NCBI GenBank assembly: GCA_002007405.1
Contig: JYIN01000012.1
Span: forward strand, 39,258 to 103,257
Reading direction: 5' to 3'
Length of the DNA stretch: 64,000 nt
Source of the DNA: Gammaproteobacteria bacterium Gsub
GTDB lineage: Bacteria; Pseudomonadota; Gammaproteobacteria; PS1; Pseudothioglobaceae
Shown here: positions 30,221 to 39,126 of the stretch, one piece after another
Layout of the letters: every line of letters begins with the position of its first letter
Numbering within the stretch: position 1 is the first letter of the stretch
Program-made: the position numbers and the translations under genes
The notes under the pieces: generated by a model
Databases searched by the model: none
The model's input: the letters and a program-made list of their open reading frames with translations, nothing else
Told to the model about the DNA's origin: nothing

Positions 30221-32175
30221 AGCTCTACATTTGTGAAAAACCCTCTCAAGGCAGAGACTTAGCTAGAAATTTAGGCGTTAGTGGCACGGGTGATGGATTT
30301 ATAGGTAACCAGTCTATTGCTGTTACTTGGGCAGTAGGGCATCTGGTTCAGCAGTTAGAGCCTGACGAGATTGATCCACAGTATTCAAAATGGAAAACAG
30401 AGCATTTGCCTATTGTGCCCAAAGTTTGGAACATGAAACCAAACCTAAAAACTAAAAAGCAATTAAACGTAGTGAAAGGATTATTAAAACGCAGTAACCA
30501 TGTAGTAATCGCAACAGATGGTGATCGAGAGGGTGAGGTTATTGGTCGCGAGTTATTAGATTATTTTAACTGGTCTGGCAGGATCTACCGACTCTGGCTA
30601 ACTGCGCTGGATGACGCAAGTATTCAAGTAGCGTTAAAAAACCTTAAACAAAGTGCCCAAACAAAGTCTTTGTATGATGCTGGGCTTGCAAGAGCACGAG
30701 CAGACTGGTTAGTAGGAATGAATACTACGCGAGCTTTAAGTATCAAAGCCCAACAACAAGGGTATCAAGGTGTTTTATCGGTTGGCAGGGTGCAAACACC
30801 AACATTGGCTATTGTGGTGAATCGTGATATTGAGATTGAAAACTTTAAGCCTAAAGATTATTATGATATCACAGGAGTTTTTAACGGCATCAAGGCTAAG
30901 TGGATAACGCCTGACGATATTACAACTAATTTCGATGATAATCGTTGTTTAAATTTAGATTTTGCAAATCAAATTGCAGACAAGGTTAGAAATGGAAACG
31001 CGAAAGTTACCATCTTTGAGACTAAGCGCAAAAAGGTTTCACCACCTTTGCTTTATTCACTCTCTGCATTGCAGCAAGCAGCGAGTAAAAAATTTGGCTT
31101 TGGGGCAAAGCAGGTATTAGATATAGCTCAATCGCTTTATGAAAAACACAAAGCAACCACTTATCCGCGTTCAGATTGTCAATATTTGCCATTATCGCAA
31201 TTATCTGAAGCTAAAGATGTGGTGAGCGCACTGTCTGGTATTGGTGGCGATATAAGGAGTTTGATTAACGGTATTGATTTAACTATTCAATCAAAGGTTT
31301 GGAATGATAAAAAACAAGGTGCACACCATGCAATCATTCCAACAACTAACAAACAAGTAAATGTTTCAAACATGAATACAGATGAAGTTAATCTTTACAA
31401 GCTAATCTGTAGTAGCTACATCGCTCAATTCTACCCTGATTATGAATATGATCAAACCAGTATTGAGATTAATGCTTCCAATGAAATATTTAGTTCAAGC
31501 ATTAATGTTGACATTAATTTAGGGTGGAAGGTTGTTACAGATCCTCAAACCAAATTAAAACAAAACACTGTGCCAAAAATAGAGCAAGGACAAGCGTTAA
31601 GTATTGATGCAGTGGATATTGAAGTTAAACAAACTAAACCGCCAGCAAGATATAACGAAGGCACATTAATTGCTGCTATGGAAAAAGCACATTTATTTGT
31701 GACTGATCCAAATCTAAAAAAGGTGTTAAAGGGTAATGAGGGAATAGGCACTGAAGCAACAAGAGCGAATATTATTGATTTGTTAAAAAAACGTAATTTT
31801 TTAACGGTTAAGAAAAAACAAGTCATATCCAGCGACACAGGCAGATCTTTAATATCAGCTGTACCAAGCGCTGTTAAAGACCCTGGTATGACCGCAATTA
31901 TGGAAAGCTCTTTATCAAAGATTGAATCAGGGGAACTGACGCTCGATGCGTTTATGAGTTGGCAAGTGGATTGGTTAGAAAAATTAATTGGGTCAATCAA
32001 ATCTCAAACAATTAGTATTGAGTCAAATATTAAAACAGTTGAGTGCCCAGAGTGTGGCAATCAACTAAGAAGAATTAAAGGTAAAAAAGGTTGGTTTTGG
32101 GCGTGTAAAGGATACTTTGACACGCCCAAGTGTAAGTTTGTGGCTAAAGATAAGGCTGGCAAGCCAGTAATGTAA
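30217..32175 (+). CDS. topB: DNA topoisomerase III
   Basis: Type IA topoisomerase that decatenates and relaxes single-strand-containing DNA. The 652-residue protein has a Toprim domain (MKLYICEKPSQGRDLA, ATDGDREGEVIGRE near residue 97) and RVQTPTLAIVVNRD. The active-site tyrosine is in TTYPRSDCQYL near residue 310. A C-terminal zinc ribbon (CPECGNQL, CKGYFDTPKC) closes it. It belongs to the element-borne TopB type, conserved in PFGI-1-class ICEs. Intact. Confidence 0.93.
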   Translation: MKLYICEKPSQGRDLARNLGVSGTGDGFIGNQSIAVTWAVGHLVQQLEPDEIDPQYSKWKTEHLPIVPKVWNMKPNLKTKKQLNVVKGLLKRSNHVVIATDGDREGEVIGRELLDYFNWSGRIYRLWLTALDDASIQVALKNLKQSAQTKSLYDAGLARARADWLVGMNTTRALSIKAQQQGYQGVLSVGRVQTPTLAIVVNRDIEIENFKPKDYYDITGVFNGIKAKWITPDDITTNFDDNRCLNLDFANQIADKVRNGNAKVTIFETKRKKVSPPLLYSLSALQQAASKKFGFGAKQVLDIAQSLYEKHKATTYPRSDCQYLPLSQLSEAKDVVSALSGIGGDIRSLINGIDLTIQSKVWNDKKQGAHHAIIPTTNKQVNVSNMNTDEVNLYKLICSSYIAQFYPDYEYDQTSIEINASNEIFSSSINVDINLGWKVVTDPQTKLKQNTVPKIEQGQALSIDAVDIEVKQTKPPARYNEGTLIAAMEKAHLFVTDPNLKKVLKGNEGIGTEATRANIIDLLKKRNFLTVKKKQVISSDTGRSLISAVPSAVKDPGMTAIMESSLSKIESGELTLDAFMSWQVDWLEKLIGSIKSQTISIESNIKTVECPECGNQLRRIKGKKGWFWACKGYFDTPKCKFVAKDKAGKPVM

Positions 32176-32191
32176 AAAATAAGGTAAGGAC

Positions 32192-32311
32192 ATGGCAACT
32201 TTAACTTGCAACTGCGACACAGATTATTATGATAAATGGCACGATGGTTTTAGTGTTGAAATTTATCAATTTAAAAGAGCCAGAAAATGCAGTTCGGCGT
32301 GTCAAACCTAA
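32192..32311 (+). CDS. Short cysteine-rich ORF, possibly truncated
   Basis: A 39-codon frame with an AAGG ribosome-binding site just ahead. It has CNC at residues 6-8 and a CSSAC near residues 33-37. The N-terminal CxCD...RARKC layout resembles small phage/plasmid zinc proteins that continue further, so it may be a truncated relative. No function is claimed. Confidence 0.4.
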   Translation: MATLTCNCDTDYYDKWHDGFSVEIYQFKRARKCSSACQT

Positions 32312-32766
32312 ATTAAACAGTATGGAATAAAAAAAAGAGTATAATCGGGTTAAAATGTAAATTTAGAGGCCGCAACACTTACGTTGCACCTTAAAGCCCT
32401 CATAGTAATATGGGGCAAAGTTAGATTGAAAGATAACCAGCTGTATGGCTGTCTCTAACGGCGAATTTAAAACGATGAGTTTTAATTTGTTATTAAGTTG
32501 TCTCAATAAGTTAGGCTTTTACAATCCTTACTAACTTATCAAGCCAGGATTATTAATGATCGCTTCGTGCGCTATTTTTTAATCCTCCTATTTCAAAAGA
32601 ATTTAGATAATGAAAATTATCTAATGTTTGGCATGTCGTCAATGGAGCAGTTATGCTCTTTTGATTTGTGCCATTTCCCATGCGGAGATAGATCCACCCT
32701 CCGTATGGGGGTGGTCCGTCTTCGGTTTTCGGCAATTATGCCATTTACAAAAAAAAGGAGACTATT
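32312..32766 (+). ncRNA. Structured intergenic region upstream of DUF3577
   Basis: About 450 bases without a credible gene but dense in inverted repeats. There is a GTTAGA/TCTAAC outer stem enclosing CAGC/GCTG (about 32424-32459), AAGTTAG/CTAACTT (about 32508-32538), and a GGATTA...TAATCC hairpin around a TTCG loop (about 32548-32584). An 11-bp CCCATGCGGAG/CTCCGTATGGG stem lies at 32677-32687/32699-32709 with one G-T pair. It also has a GCAACACTNACNTTGCACC motif (near 32373) similar to one near 33875. It could be a regulatory leader, an ncRNA or part of a transfer origin. Confidence 0.4.
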
Positions 32767-33408
32767 ATGTCAAATCAAAAAAACAACCAAGAAAGTAAAG
32801 GGGTTAAATACTACTCATCAGCTCATTCTGAGGGTGGGTTTTTAACTTCGCTAACCCTTGTTGAAAGTGAGCACGGAAGTGATTACTATGCAATGAAGTT
32901 TAAGGCGTTTAGAGGCAACTCTGAAAAGCCTTCAAACGCACTACACAGTGTTAGGGTTAATGGTGTTCAAGCTAAGGAAGTGATTGCACAAATCGCTGAC
33001 AAAGTTAATGCCCAGTTAGCGTCCAACAAAAAATTGTGGGACGAAAAAAGGGGTAAAGAAGCTTTAAGTATTGTTGTCGGTTTAAATGTTAGCGATACAA
33101 TTGCAAAAAGCTACATGAACAAACACACTGGTAAGCAGGTCAATTACATTGATGGCCGCTGCACCAGCATTGCTTATGTTCGCATTGGTGATGAAGTTGT
33201 TTTTCAAAAAGAAGCTAAGCAGGCTGATTCTACTCCTGTGGAGCAAGAAGCTACTCCCACACCAGTTGACGCCGAGGCTCCAACTGATGATTTGGAAAAA
33301 GAGGTGACTCTTGATCCAAAAGCCAGTGATTTCGAACAGCGTAAAGCTGAGTTGAAAGAAAAAGGCTATACTTGGAATAGCGACAAGCAAGCTTGGGTTT
33401 TGAAATAA
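32767..33408 (+). CDS. DUF3577 (STY4534-family) element protein
   Basis: The 213-residue protein fits DUF3577, a family present in nearly all PFGI-1/SPI-7-class elements and annotated as an ICE replication-associated protein. The core is VKYYSSAHSEGGFLTSLTLVE near residue 14, YYAMKFKAFRG, and a late YIDGRCTSIAYVRIGDEVVF near residue 126. A Pro/Glu linker follows, and then a short KGYTWNSDKQAWVLK end like a small nucleic-acid-binding tail. A GGAG lies just before the ATG. The stop overlaps the next ATG by one base. Confidence 0.72.
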   Translation: MSNQKNNQESKGVKYYSSAHSEGGFLTSLTLVESEHGSDYYAMKFKAFRGNSEKPSNALHSVRVNGVQAKEVIAQIADKVNAQLASNKKLWDEKRGKEALSIVVGLNVSDTIAKSYMNKHTGKQVNYIDGRCTSIAYVRIGDEVVFQKEAKQADSTPVEQEATPTPVDAEAPTDDLEKEVTLDPKASDFEQRKAELKEKGYTWNSDKQAWVLK

Positions 33409-33602
33409 TGCTACTACAAAGCTTTATTGACAAACTAACCAAACATTTTGGCAATGTTGGCTCAACATTGACTGCAGTAGCCCTAGGTTCTATAGTCTTT
33501 GAAGAGGTAGAATTATCCCAGTCTATTGATTTATTAATGGCTGGTATAATTCTCATTGTAACGGCATCTTTGTATTTATCAAAGGAGGGTAACAATGAGT
33601 GA
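33408..33602 (+). CDS. Small holin-like membrane protein
   Basis: A 64-residue protein with one or two hydrophobic segments (VGSTLTAVALGSIVF, LLMAGIILIVTASLYL) and a short charged tail. ATG overlaps the DUF3577 stop (TAATG). Similar small proteins sit near DUF3577 in related elements; the function is unknown. Confidence 0.6.
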   Translation: MLLQSFIDKLTKHFGNVGSTLTAVALGSIVFEEVELSQSIDLLMAGIILIVTASLYLSKEGNNE

Positions 33603-33711
33603 CTTGCACATTATGATAAGTATCGTTTTGTCACTTGCTTTTTTGACAGTTTCAGTAGGTTTTTATTTGAAACATAAAGAGAGCAAGCGGCACGAACTTG
33701 CTTCAGGCTAA
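33595..33711 (+). CDS. Small single-span membrane protein
   Basis: A 38-codon frame with a strong GGAGGG at 33584-33589 and an ATG overlapping the previous stop. It has one membrane segment (residues about 5-25) followed by a basic tail (KHKESKRHE). No family recognised. Confidence 0.55.
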   Translation: MSDLHIMISIVLSLAFLTVSVGFYLKHKESKRHELASG

Positions 33712-34508
33712 AAAACACTTTGTAAATCTTCAGCGGATTCGCAGAAGTAGATAAAGCAGAATAAGGATTGCGCGAACGCGGTCGAGTGTCTGTACTCACC
33801 CTTTATTATTAAAGGGTGTTTTAAAGCGCATTCAACAGAGTGCGCTTTAAAACACAGTTGTTAAACCAATTAAGACTGCAACACTAACATTGCAACCTTA
33901 ACCACTTGTGCAAACACTGCAATTAGGCAGTAAAATAGAGTGCCACGCATCCTCTAGCAATAGAGGGTGTTTTAAATTCAACAAAAGAGTGCTGTTGCAT
34001 AAGTAGCCTCTCTAAAATCTATTCTTGTGAGTAATTTTTAGAGAGGCTACTTAGTCTCTACATGAAAGCTACCCCATAGCATTCATAAAAACGGCAGATG
34101 ACCGTATCTGAAGCAGCCAAACGGTCCCCTTTGTGCAATCGGTCAGGTTGTGCCTAAAATAGGTTTGATCCCCACATAAGCAAAACCGAGTTAATAGATG
34201 CAATTTTTGGGAAGGAATTGTAATTAACTATGGGGAGATTTAACCAAATATTGGTTAATACTCAAGATGCTTTTTGGTCTTAAACACGGACTAATGGCTT
34301 GTATTTTCTAAGTTGCACTTTCTTTCGGGAAGGTGTTTTTAAGTGCATTTATCTAAGTGCACTTAAAAACACCACATTCCACAATAGCGTTAAACATCTA
34401 AGCACAAACTCACTAATAAAAATAAAGGTGGGTTTTTGTTATTTGAAAATCAAGCACACCACTATTTGGTGTGCTTGATTAGTGTTTTTTATCAGTTTAA
34501 CGCTGATA
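33712..34508 (+). other. Long non-coding region with an array of perfect hairpins
   Basis: About 800 bases before the pilus operon with no credible gene. Perfect inverted repeats: 9 bp at 33797-33805/33810-33818; 15 bp at 33816-33830/33841-33855; 6 bp at 33951-33956/33961-33966; 17 bp at 34001-34017/34036-34052; 16 bp at 34332-34347/34358-34373; 13 bp at 34448-34460/34468-34480. The first two overlap by three bases and are mutually exclusive. The string GGGTGTTTTAAA follows two of the hairpins. This could be a transfer origin, a regulatory RNA, or a remnant repeat cluster. Confidence 0.6.
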
Positions 34509-35264
34509 ATGGTGCGAATGAAAAAAACACCACAACTGCAACTACAGTTGCCAATAGTATTGTCAGCACTTATCTTATCAACACCACTACTGGCAAAGCA
34601 GAACCACAGTCTGGTAGATCGTTACACAAAAATTAACAATGTAGAAACGTTTGCACAAGCAAACCCACTAAATGTTGTAATAAGTACTAAATTTGCAAAA
34701 TCAATTATTACTGTTAAACAAGCTATTGAAGAATTGCTTATTCAATCTGGCTACACACTTAATAGTAATTATGAAGCTGAAAGAATTGGTAATTTTGCGC
34801 TACCAAAAGTACATCGAGAAATAGGGCCAATACCCCTTAAAAGAGCTATTAAAGTTATTCTAGGGAAGGCATGGGACATTCAAATCAATGAGACAACAAG
34901 AAGCATTCAAATTGTCCAAGCAGATTCGGAAGTGTTGCAGGTCTTAACACCCGATTCAAAAGCACTGATTGAAAATGTGGTCGAAACGGGCGTTTTAGAT
35001 GAAATTGTTGCAGTATCTATCAAAGACACATTACTGGTTGACGCATTAAAAAAAGTATTGCCTGTTGGTTGGGCTATTCAATTAGAGGATTCTACAGCTA
35101 CCTTAGCCAGAAAAACCGTAACTGTAACCTCGGAGGACCATAATCGTGAAACTGTTATCAAACAGGTTTTAGCAGATATTGATGCCGATATGCAGGTCCA
35201 AGGGTTCTTTTTTGAAAAACTAAAACTACTGGTTGTTCGTAGTAATCAAAAGGTTATTAAATAA
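34509..35264 (+). CDS. PilL-like pilus protein (PilL N-domain, TcpQ-like C-domain)
   Basis: First gene of the type IVb pilus operon. The protein of about 250 residues has a signal sequence (IVLSALILSTPLLA). The PilL-type block RYTKINNVETFAQANPLNVVI...TVKQAIEELLIQSGYTL follows, then a C-terminal TcpQ-like domain (VDALKKVLPVGWAIQLEDS). It is probably a periplasmic partner of the secretin. The start is not certain: ATG at 34509 and 34518 are both possible and no good ribosome-binding site is seen. The stop abuts the pilN ATG. Confidence 0.72.
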   Translation: MVRMKKTPQLQLQLPIVLSALILSTPLLAKQNHSLVDRYTKINNVETFAQANPLNVVISTKFAKSIITVKQAIEELLIQSGYTLNSNYEAERIGNFALPKVHREIGPIPLKRAIKVILGKAWDIQINETTRSIQIVQADSEVLQVLTPDSKALIENVVETGVLDEIVAVSIKDTLLVDALKKVLPVGWAIQLEDSTATLARKTVTVTSEDHNRETVIKQVLADIDADMQVQGFFFEKLKLLVVRSNQKVIK

Positions 35265-36827
35265 ATGAAAACATTAGCCGTATCCATATTAGCCACATTG
35301 CTTGTTGCTTGCAGTTCTAATACTACTCAAAATAGCGGTATTAAAAATTTACTCAATCAAGGACAGTCGCCCATTGTTTTTAGCAAGGAACCAACGCCTG
35401 TATTGGTTAGCGTTAAAAGTCTTCAAGACATTAAATTAAGTCAAAAAGTCAACATATTAATTAAAGGACCTATGAATATTATTGCCGCTATAGACTTTGC
35501 TGATGAGTCCTTATCGGTTTCTGTCGATGCTGGCGTTGATTTAGATAAAAAGTTTAATGTTAAGTTCAACAATCAGACATTAGACAAATACCTCACTTAT
35601 TTAGAAAACAAAACGGGATACGACATTAAGTTAATCGACAGCGTTGTCTATGTTCGATCAATTGTTCATAAAAATTTTAATTTGCAAACGCTTAGTCTTG
35701 ACACCTCACAAATAATAAGTAGTGCACAATCTGAAGTATCGTCAAATGGTCAAGCACCAACTGAAGTATCGTCAAATGGTCAAGCACCAACTGAAGTATC
35801 GTCAAATGGTCAAGCACCAATAATTCAACAGTCTACTGAATGGGACAAAATTGTAGATCAGGTCGGTGTTATTATGAATACTCATAACGACACGAACAGC
35901 AACAATACGCAGGATGGCAATAATGATCAATCCCCAAGTTCGTTGCGAAATAATAATGCCTCAAAAGTCCCAGATTCAGTGATAACTGATAATCAGAAAC
36001 TGGGCGTTATTACAGTGATGGGGTTGCCCAGCAAGGTTAAACAAGTTGAATTTTATCTTGACAATTTAATTAGTAAAAGCAATCGCCAAATTCACCTGCA
36101 GGTTCAAGTGCTTGATATTACAGTTGATGAATCTGTTGGCCAAGGCATTAACTGGAATTTAATATCGGATCAAAGCTCGCAGTTTCAAGTTGGCAATAAT
36201 GCTACTCAAATAATTGATGGCGCTGGCATTATTTCAATTGGTACACCAGTTGGCGGACTGATTGATTTAGGTAAAAAAATCACACTCGACATTATGCTGG
36301 AGTTGCTTGCCAAACAAGGCAAGGTCAGAGTGGACAACCAACCTAACATTACCGTGACCAATGGTGATGAGGCTTACATCTCGACAGGCGATGAGTTTAG
36401 TTATGTGTCTGGGATTGAAGCGACTCCAGATGACAGTGGCAATGTTATCACAACATCAGTAATTGATCGCATGAATATTGGTATTGAAATGCGCGTGACC
36501 CCCAAAATACTGCCTGATAATCGCGTTGTTGTCGGGATTGTGCCAATTGTGTCATCACTGAAATCATTTTCAACACTTACTAGTGGTTCCGGTGATTCAT
36601 TACAAGAGTTTCAAACCCCTAATGTTGCATTGCAAAAGCTTGCAACCAAAGTTATTGTGGAGAGTGGTAAAACCATTCATCTGGGCGGACTAATCGCTTC
36701 CAAAATCGCTAATGCAACAAAGGGGTTGCCAGACGGCGGTATTTTAGATGTGTTCTTTAAGTCCGCGCAAAAATCATTGGAACGTAGAGAAATTGTTATT
36801 TTGATCACACCTACTATTGTGGGCTAA
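35265..36827 (+). CDS. pilN: Type IVb pilus secretin lipoprotein PilN
   Basis: Forms the outer-membrane pore for the conjugative pilus. The 520-residue protein has a lipoprotein signal ending ATLLVACSS (lipobox LVAC). N-terminal N-domains follow, and then the secretin domain, with QVQVLDITVDES near 281 and VDNQPNITVTNGDEAYI near 355. The C-terminal GGLIASK and ERREIVILITPTIVG are typical. Between the domains is a threefold EVSSNGQAPT repeat (about residues 156-185), encoded by 30-bp tandem repeats at about 35731-35820, and an Asn-rich linker. Confidence 0.88.
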   Translation: MKTLAVSILATLLVACSSNTTQNSGIKNLLNQGQSPIVFSKEPTPVLVSVKSLQDIKLSQKVNILIKGPMNIIAAIDFADESLSVSVDAGVDLDKKFNVKFNNQTLDKYLTYLENKTGYDIKLIDSVVYVRSIVHKNFNLQTLSLDTSQIISSAQSEVSSNGQAPTEVSSNGQAPTEVSSNGQAPIIQQSTEWDKIVDQVGVIMNTHNDTNSNNTQDGNNDQSPSSLRNNNASKVPDSVITDNQKLGVITVMGLPSKVKQVEFYLDNLISKSNRQIHLQVQVLDITVDESVGQGINWNLISDQSSQFQVGNNATQIIDGAGIISIGTPVGGLIDLGKKITLDIMLELLAKQGKVRVDNQPNITVTNGDEAYISTGDEFSYVSGIEATPDDSGNVITTSVIDRMNIGIEMRVTPKILPDNRVVVGIVPIVSSLKSFSTLTSGSGDSLQEFQTPNVALQKLATKVIVESGKTIHLGGLIASKIANATKGLPDGGILDVFFKSAQKSLERREIVILITPTIVG

Positions 36828-36865
36828 ATTTAGCAAAGTTTAATAAAAAAAGGAGTAGTATAAAA

Positions 36866-37336
36866 ATGTTAAACATAAACAAAGCGATCATTGCTGGTCA
36901 TGTGGGTTCAGTCAAAATTCAACACACAAGCGGTGGTGATGCTGTGTTGAATTTATCCGTTGCTACTAACAAAAGGTGGAAAGACAAAGACGAAAAAATA
37001 AATATCTACACCCAATGGCATCGAGTTGTTGTTTTTGGCAAGCTCGCAACAGCTGTTAAAGACTTTGTCAAAAAAGGGACGGCAATTTATATCGAAGGCG
37101 AGATTCGCCATAGAAAATGGCAAGACAAAGATGGTGTTGACAGATGGATAGCTGAAATTATCATTTCAGGGAACCAGTCTATGCTACGTGTGCTTGACAA
37201 GAAGGAAAAGGAACAAGATCAAGAATCAGACGCAGATACACAAACACATCCAGAGCCAGAGCAAGTACAAGTAGATGAAGCTGACATTACTGGCGCAGAA
37301 CCACTGCCACCAGGTGAAGACGACATCCTTTTTTAA
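36866..37336 (+). CDS. ssb: Single-stranded DNA-binding protein
   Basis: The 156-residue protein has the SSB OB-fold (INKAIIAGHVGSVKIQH, LSVATNKRW, QWHRVVVFGKLA, GTAIYIEGEIRHRKWQDKDG) within about residues 1-112. A Glu/Pro-rich linker and an acidic tip (GEDDILF) follow. The tip departs slightly from the usual DDDIPF but keeps acidic plus hydrophobic residues. An AAAGGAG precedes the ATG. Its place inside the pilus operon, between pilN and pilO-like genes, is unusual; element SSBs are normally close to topB. Confidence 0.9.
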   Translation: MLNINKAIIAGHVGSVKIQHTSGGDAVLNLSVATNKRWKDKDEKINIYTQWHRVVVFGKLATAVKDFVKKGTAIYIEGEIRHRKWQDKDGVDRWIAEIIISGNQSMLRVLDKKEKEQDQESDADTQTHPEPEQVQVDEADITGAEPLPPGEDDILF

Positions 37337-37346
37337 TCGTTAAAAT

Positions 37347-38195
37347 ATGATAACGTTAACGCATCAAGGAAAAGACTACACACTGGTAGAAGACTTTTTA
37401 TCAATTGATAACAAAGCGATTGATAGCAGCCACTTTGTATCATGTCGCCTTACCATTAATGATAGAGAATATCAGTTCATCAATGCTTATGCCAGTGTTG
37501 ATCTTAAAAACCCTGTTGGTATTTGGCAAACTATTCTAACCAATCACGATGCGTTTGATTACAAAAAGGATTTTAAGTATCAATTCAAAATTGATGACCG
37601 AGTATTTTTAATTTCACACAGTGTCGAAAACGGCATTTCAATACATAATAATATTGAGTCTATTGATATTGATGAATTTGAGGCAATAAATGTTGATTTT
37701 TCTAATTTCAAGCGTTTTGACATTCTTAAAACACAGTCTCAAGAACGAGCCGAAAGAAATAAAACTATTAAAAAAAACATTGTTGTTAATTTAATAGTTT
37801 GGATAACACTTGTTTCTGGCGTGTTCTTTTTTTACCAAAGATCATCGACTGATTTTGATAAAACAAACCAAATGCTCTCGGGTTTAAAGTCACAAGTATC
37901 GGGTTTGCAATCCGAAATAAATAACACATTAGAAAATACTATTAAGAATGATGTTCGCTATCAACAAGCGCACATCAAGCGTTTATTTTTATTCCTTGAC
38001 AACGGTATTGAGATAAAAAAAGCAAGTTTTGATCTATCAAAAAGCCAAGGCAATATAACCGTTGATTTTGATGCGATTGAAACGGTTAAGTACATTGCAA
38101 AAATTAACCATTTCACCATTGAAATCGACCGTCATTTTAAAGATGTTATGGCCAATGTGTCTTGGACAGTGGAGCTAAAACACCATGACAGTTAA
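37347..38195 (+). CDS. PilO-like pilus assembly protein
   Basis: The 282-residue protein has a cytoplasmic N-terminal half (about 1-145), a single membrane segment (IVVNLIVWITLVSGVFFFY, near 150-168), a coiled coil (LSGLKSQVSGLQSEINNTLEN) and a small periplasmic domain. This layout and its place between the secretin and PilP match PilO of the R64-type thin pilus, although it is shorter than R64 PilO. It overlaps the next gene by 11 bases. Confidence 0.55.
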   Translation: MITLTHQGKDYTLVEDFLSIDNKAIDSSHFVSCRLTINDREYQFINAYASVDLKNPVGIWQTILTNHDAFDYKKDFKYQFKIDDRVFLISHSVENGISIHNNIESIDIDEFEAINVDFSNFKRFDILKTQSQERAERNKTIKKNIVVNLIVWITLVSGVFFFYQRSSTDFDKTNQMLSGLKSQVSGLQSEINNTLENTIKNDVRYQQAHIKRLFLFLDNGIEIKKASFDLSKSQGNITVDFDAIETVKYIAKINHFTIEIDRHFKDVMANVSWTVELKHHDS

Positions 38196-38649
38196 TTTAT
38201 CAAAATCTTTTTTAATAGCATTATTGGCCAATGTTGTAATCGCATCGGCTTTTTACCATATTGCTAATACTCAATTTAAAGCAGTTGACAGGCAACAATT
38301 ACAAAGTCAAATTAATTTAGAAAAACACAAATTTGCGACTTTAAAGTCGCAGTATAGCGCTGTTCAAGACAACGAAACCATTGGTAAATTTGATTTAGAA
38401 AATCAGTCTAAATTATTAAAAAACATCATTGCTAATTTTAAAGACTCAACCATTAGGCATTTAGATGCCAACAACAAAGGATACGCATTTGGCATTACTG
38501 GTGGGATTGAAACAGTCCTTTTGTTGGCTTATCAAATTAATCAGTTTATTACCAACAATAGAATCAAAGCGAAGGTTAGTGATATTTTAATCAATGGTGG
38601 ACAGGGTAGTATTAAAGTTCAAATTTATGGAGTTAACAATGACAACTAA
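38185..38649 (+). CDS. Inner-membrane pilus accessory protein
   Basis: A 154-residue protein with an N-terminal membrane anchor (FLIALLANVVIASAFYHIA), a coiled coil and a small alpha/beta periplasmic domain. This is the plan of PilO/GspM-type scaffold proteins. It may represent the second half of a split PilO. Overlaps neighbours on both sides. I do not recognise a specific family. Confidence 0.5.
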   Translation: MTVNLSKSFLIALLANVVIASAFYHIANTQFKAVDRQQLQSQINLEKHKFATLKSQYSAVQDNETIGKFDLENQSKLLKNIIANFKDSTIRHLDANNKGYAFGITGGIETVLLLAYQINQFITNNRIKAKVSDILINGGQGSIKVQIYGVNNDN

Positions 38650-39124
38650 AAACAAAATAAGTCTTGCTTTATTATTTTTAAGTCTGTTTTTATCAAAAGT
38701 AGTCATAGGCAATTCTGATGCAATTGAAAGATCAATTCAAAAAACAACACAACTACAAGCGTTAAAACATCAAATCGAAGTCGCTAAAGCTCAAGTAGAG
38801 TTAGCCAAGGCTAAAAAAGAATGCCAAAAAAATGGTGGCTGTATTGAAGCAGATACGTCCATTATTAATATCGACACAACAAAACAAAATGAAATTGAAA
38901 AAATCATAAGCATCAAACAACAATTGAATGAATTGAATGCATTATCAATTGATTCTATCATAAACGGCGCCGTCACTTTTGAGAACTTAGAGGGCAGATT
39001 TAGAACGGGTGATACGGTATTTAATGGTGTTAGCGTAATTGAAATTGATGGTTCAAAGGTTGTGCTTAACCTTGAATCTCAAAATCAAAATATCAGCAAA
39101 ACAATATTTATGGATTGGTTATAA
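38639..39124 (+). CDS. pilP: PilP-like pilus protein
   Basis: The 161-residue protein has a signal peptide (about 1-23), a Lys/Glu-rich coiled coil and a C-terminal beta domain. The pattern in that domain (INGAVTFENLEGRFRTGDTVFNGVSVIEID) resembles PilP of R64-type pili. Periplasmic, likely bridging inner-membrane proteins and the secretin. ATG 38639 follows GGAG and overlaps the preceding gene. Confidence 0.7.
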   Translation: MTTKNKISLALLFLSLFLSKVVIGNSDAIERSIQKTTQLQALKHQIEVAKAQVELAKAKKECQKNGGCIEADTSIINIDTTKQNEIEKIISIKQQLNELNALSIDSIINGAVTFENLEGRFRTGDTVFNGVSVIEIDGSKVVLNLESQNQNISKTIFMDWL

Positions 39125-39126
39125 GG

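Noticed and set aside
32567..32845. 92-codon open frame over the structured region before DUF3577
   Set aside because: It runs into the DUF3577 gene in another frame, has no family, and crosses a perfect hairpin; better explained as non-coding.
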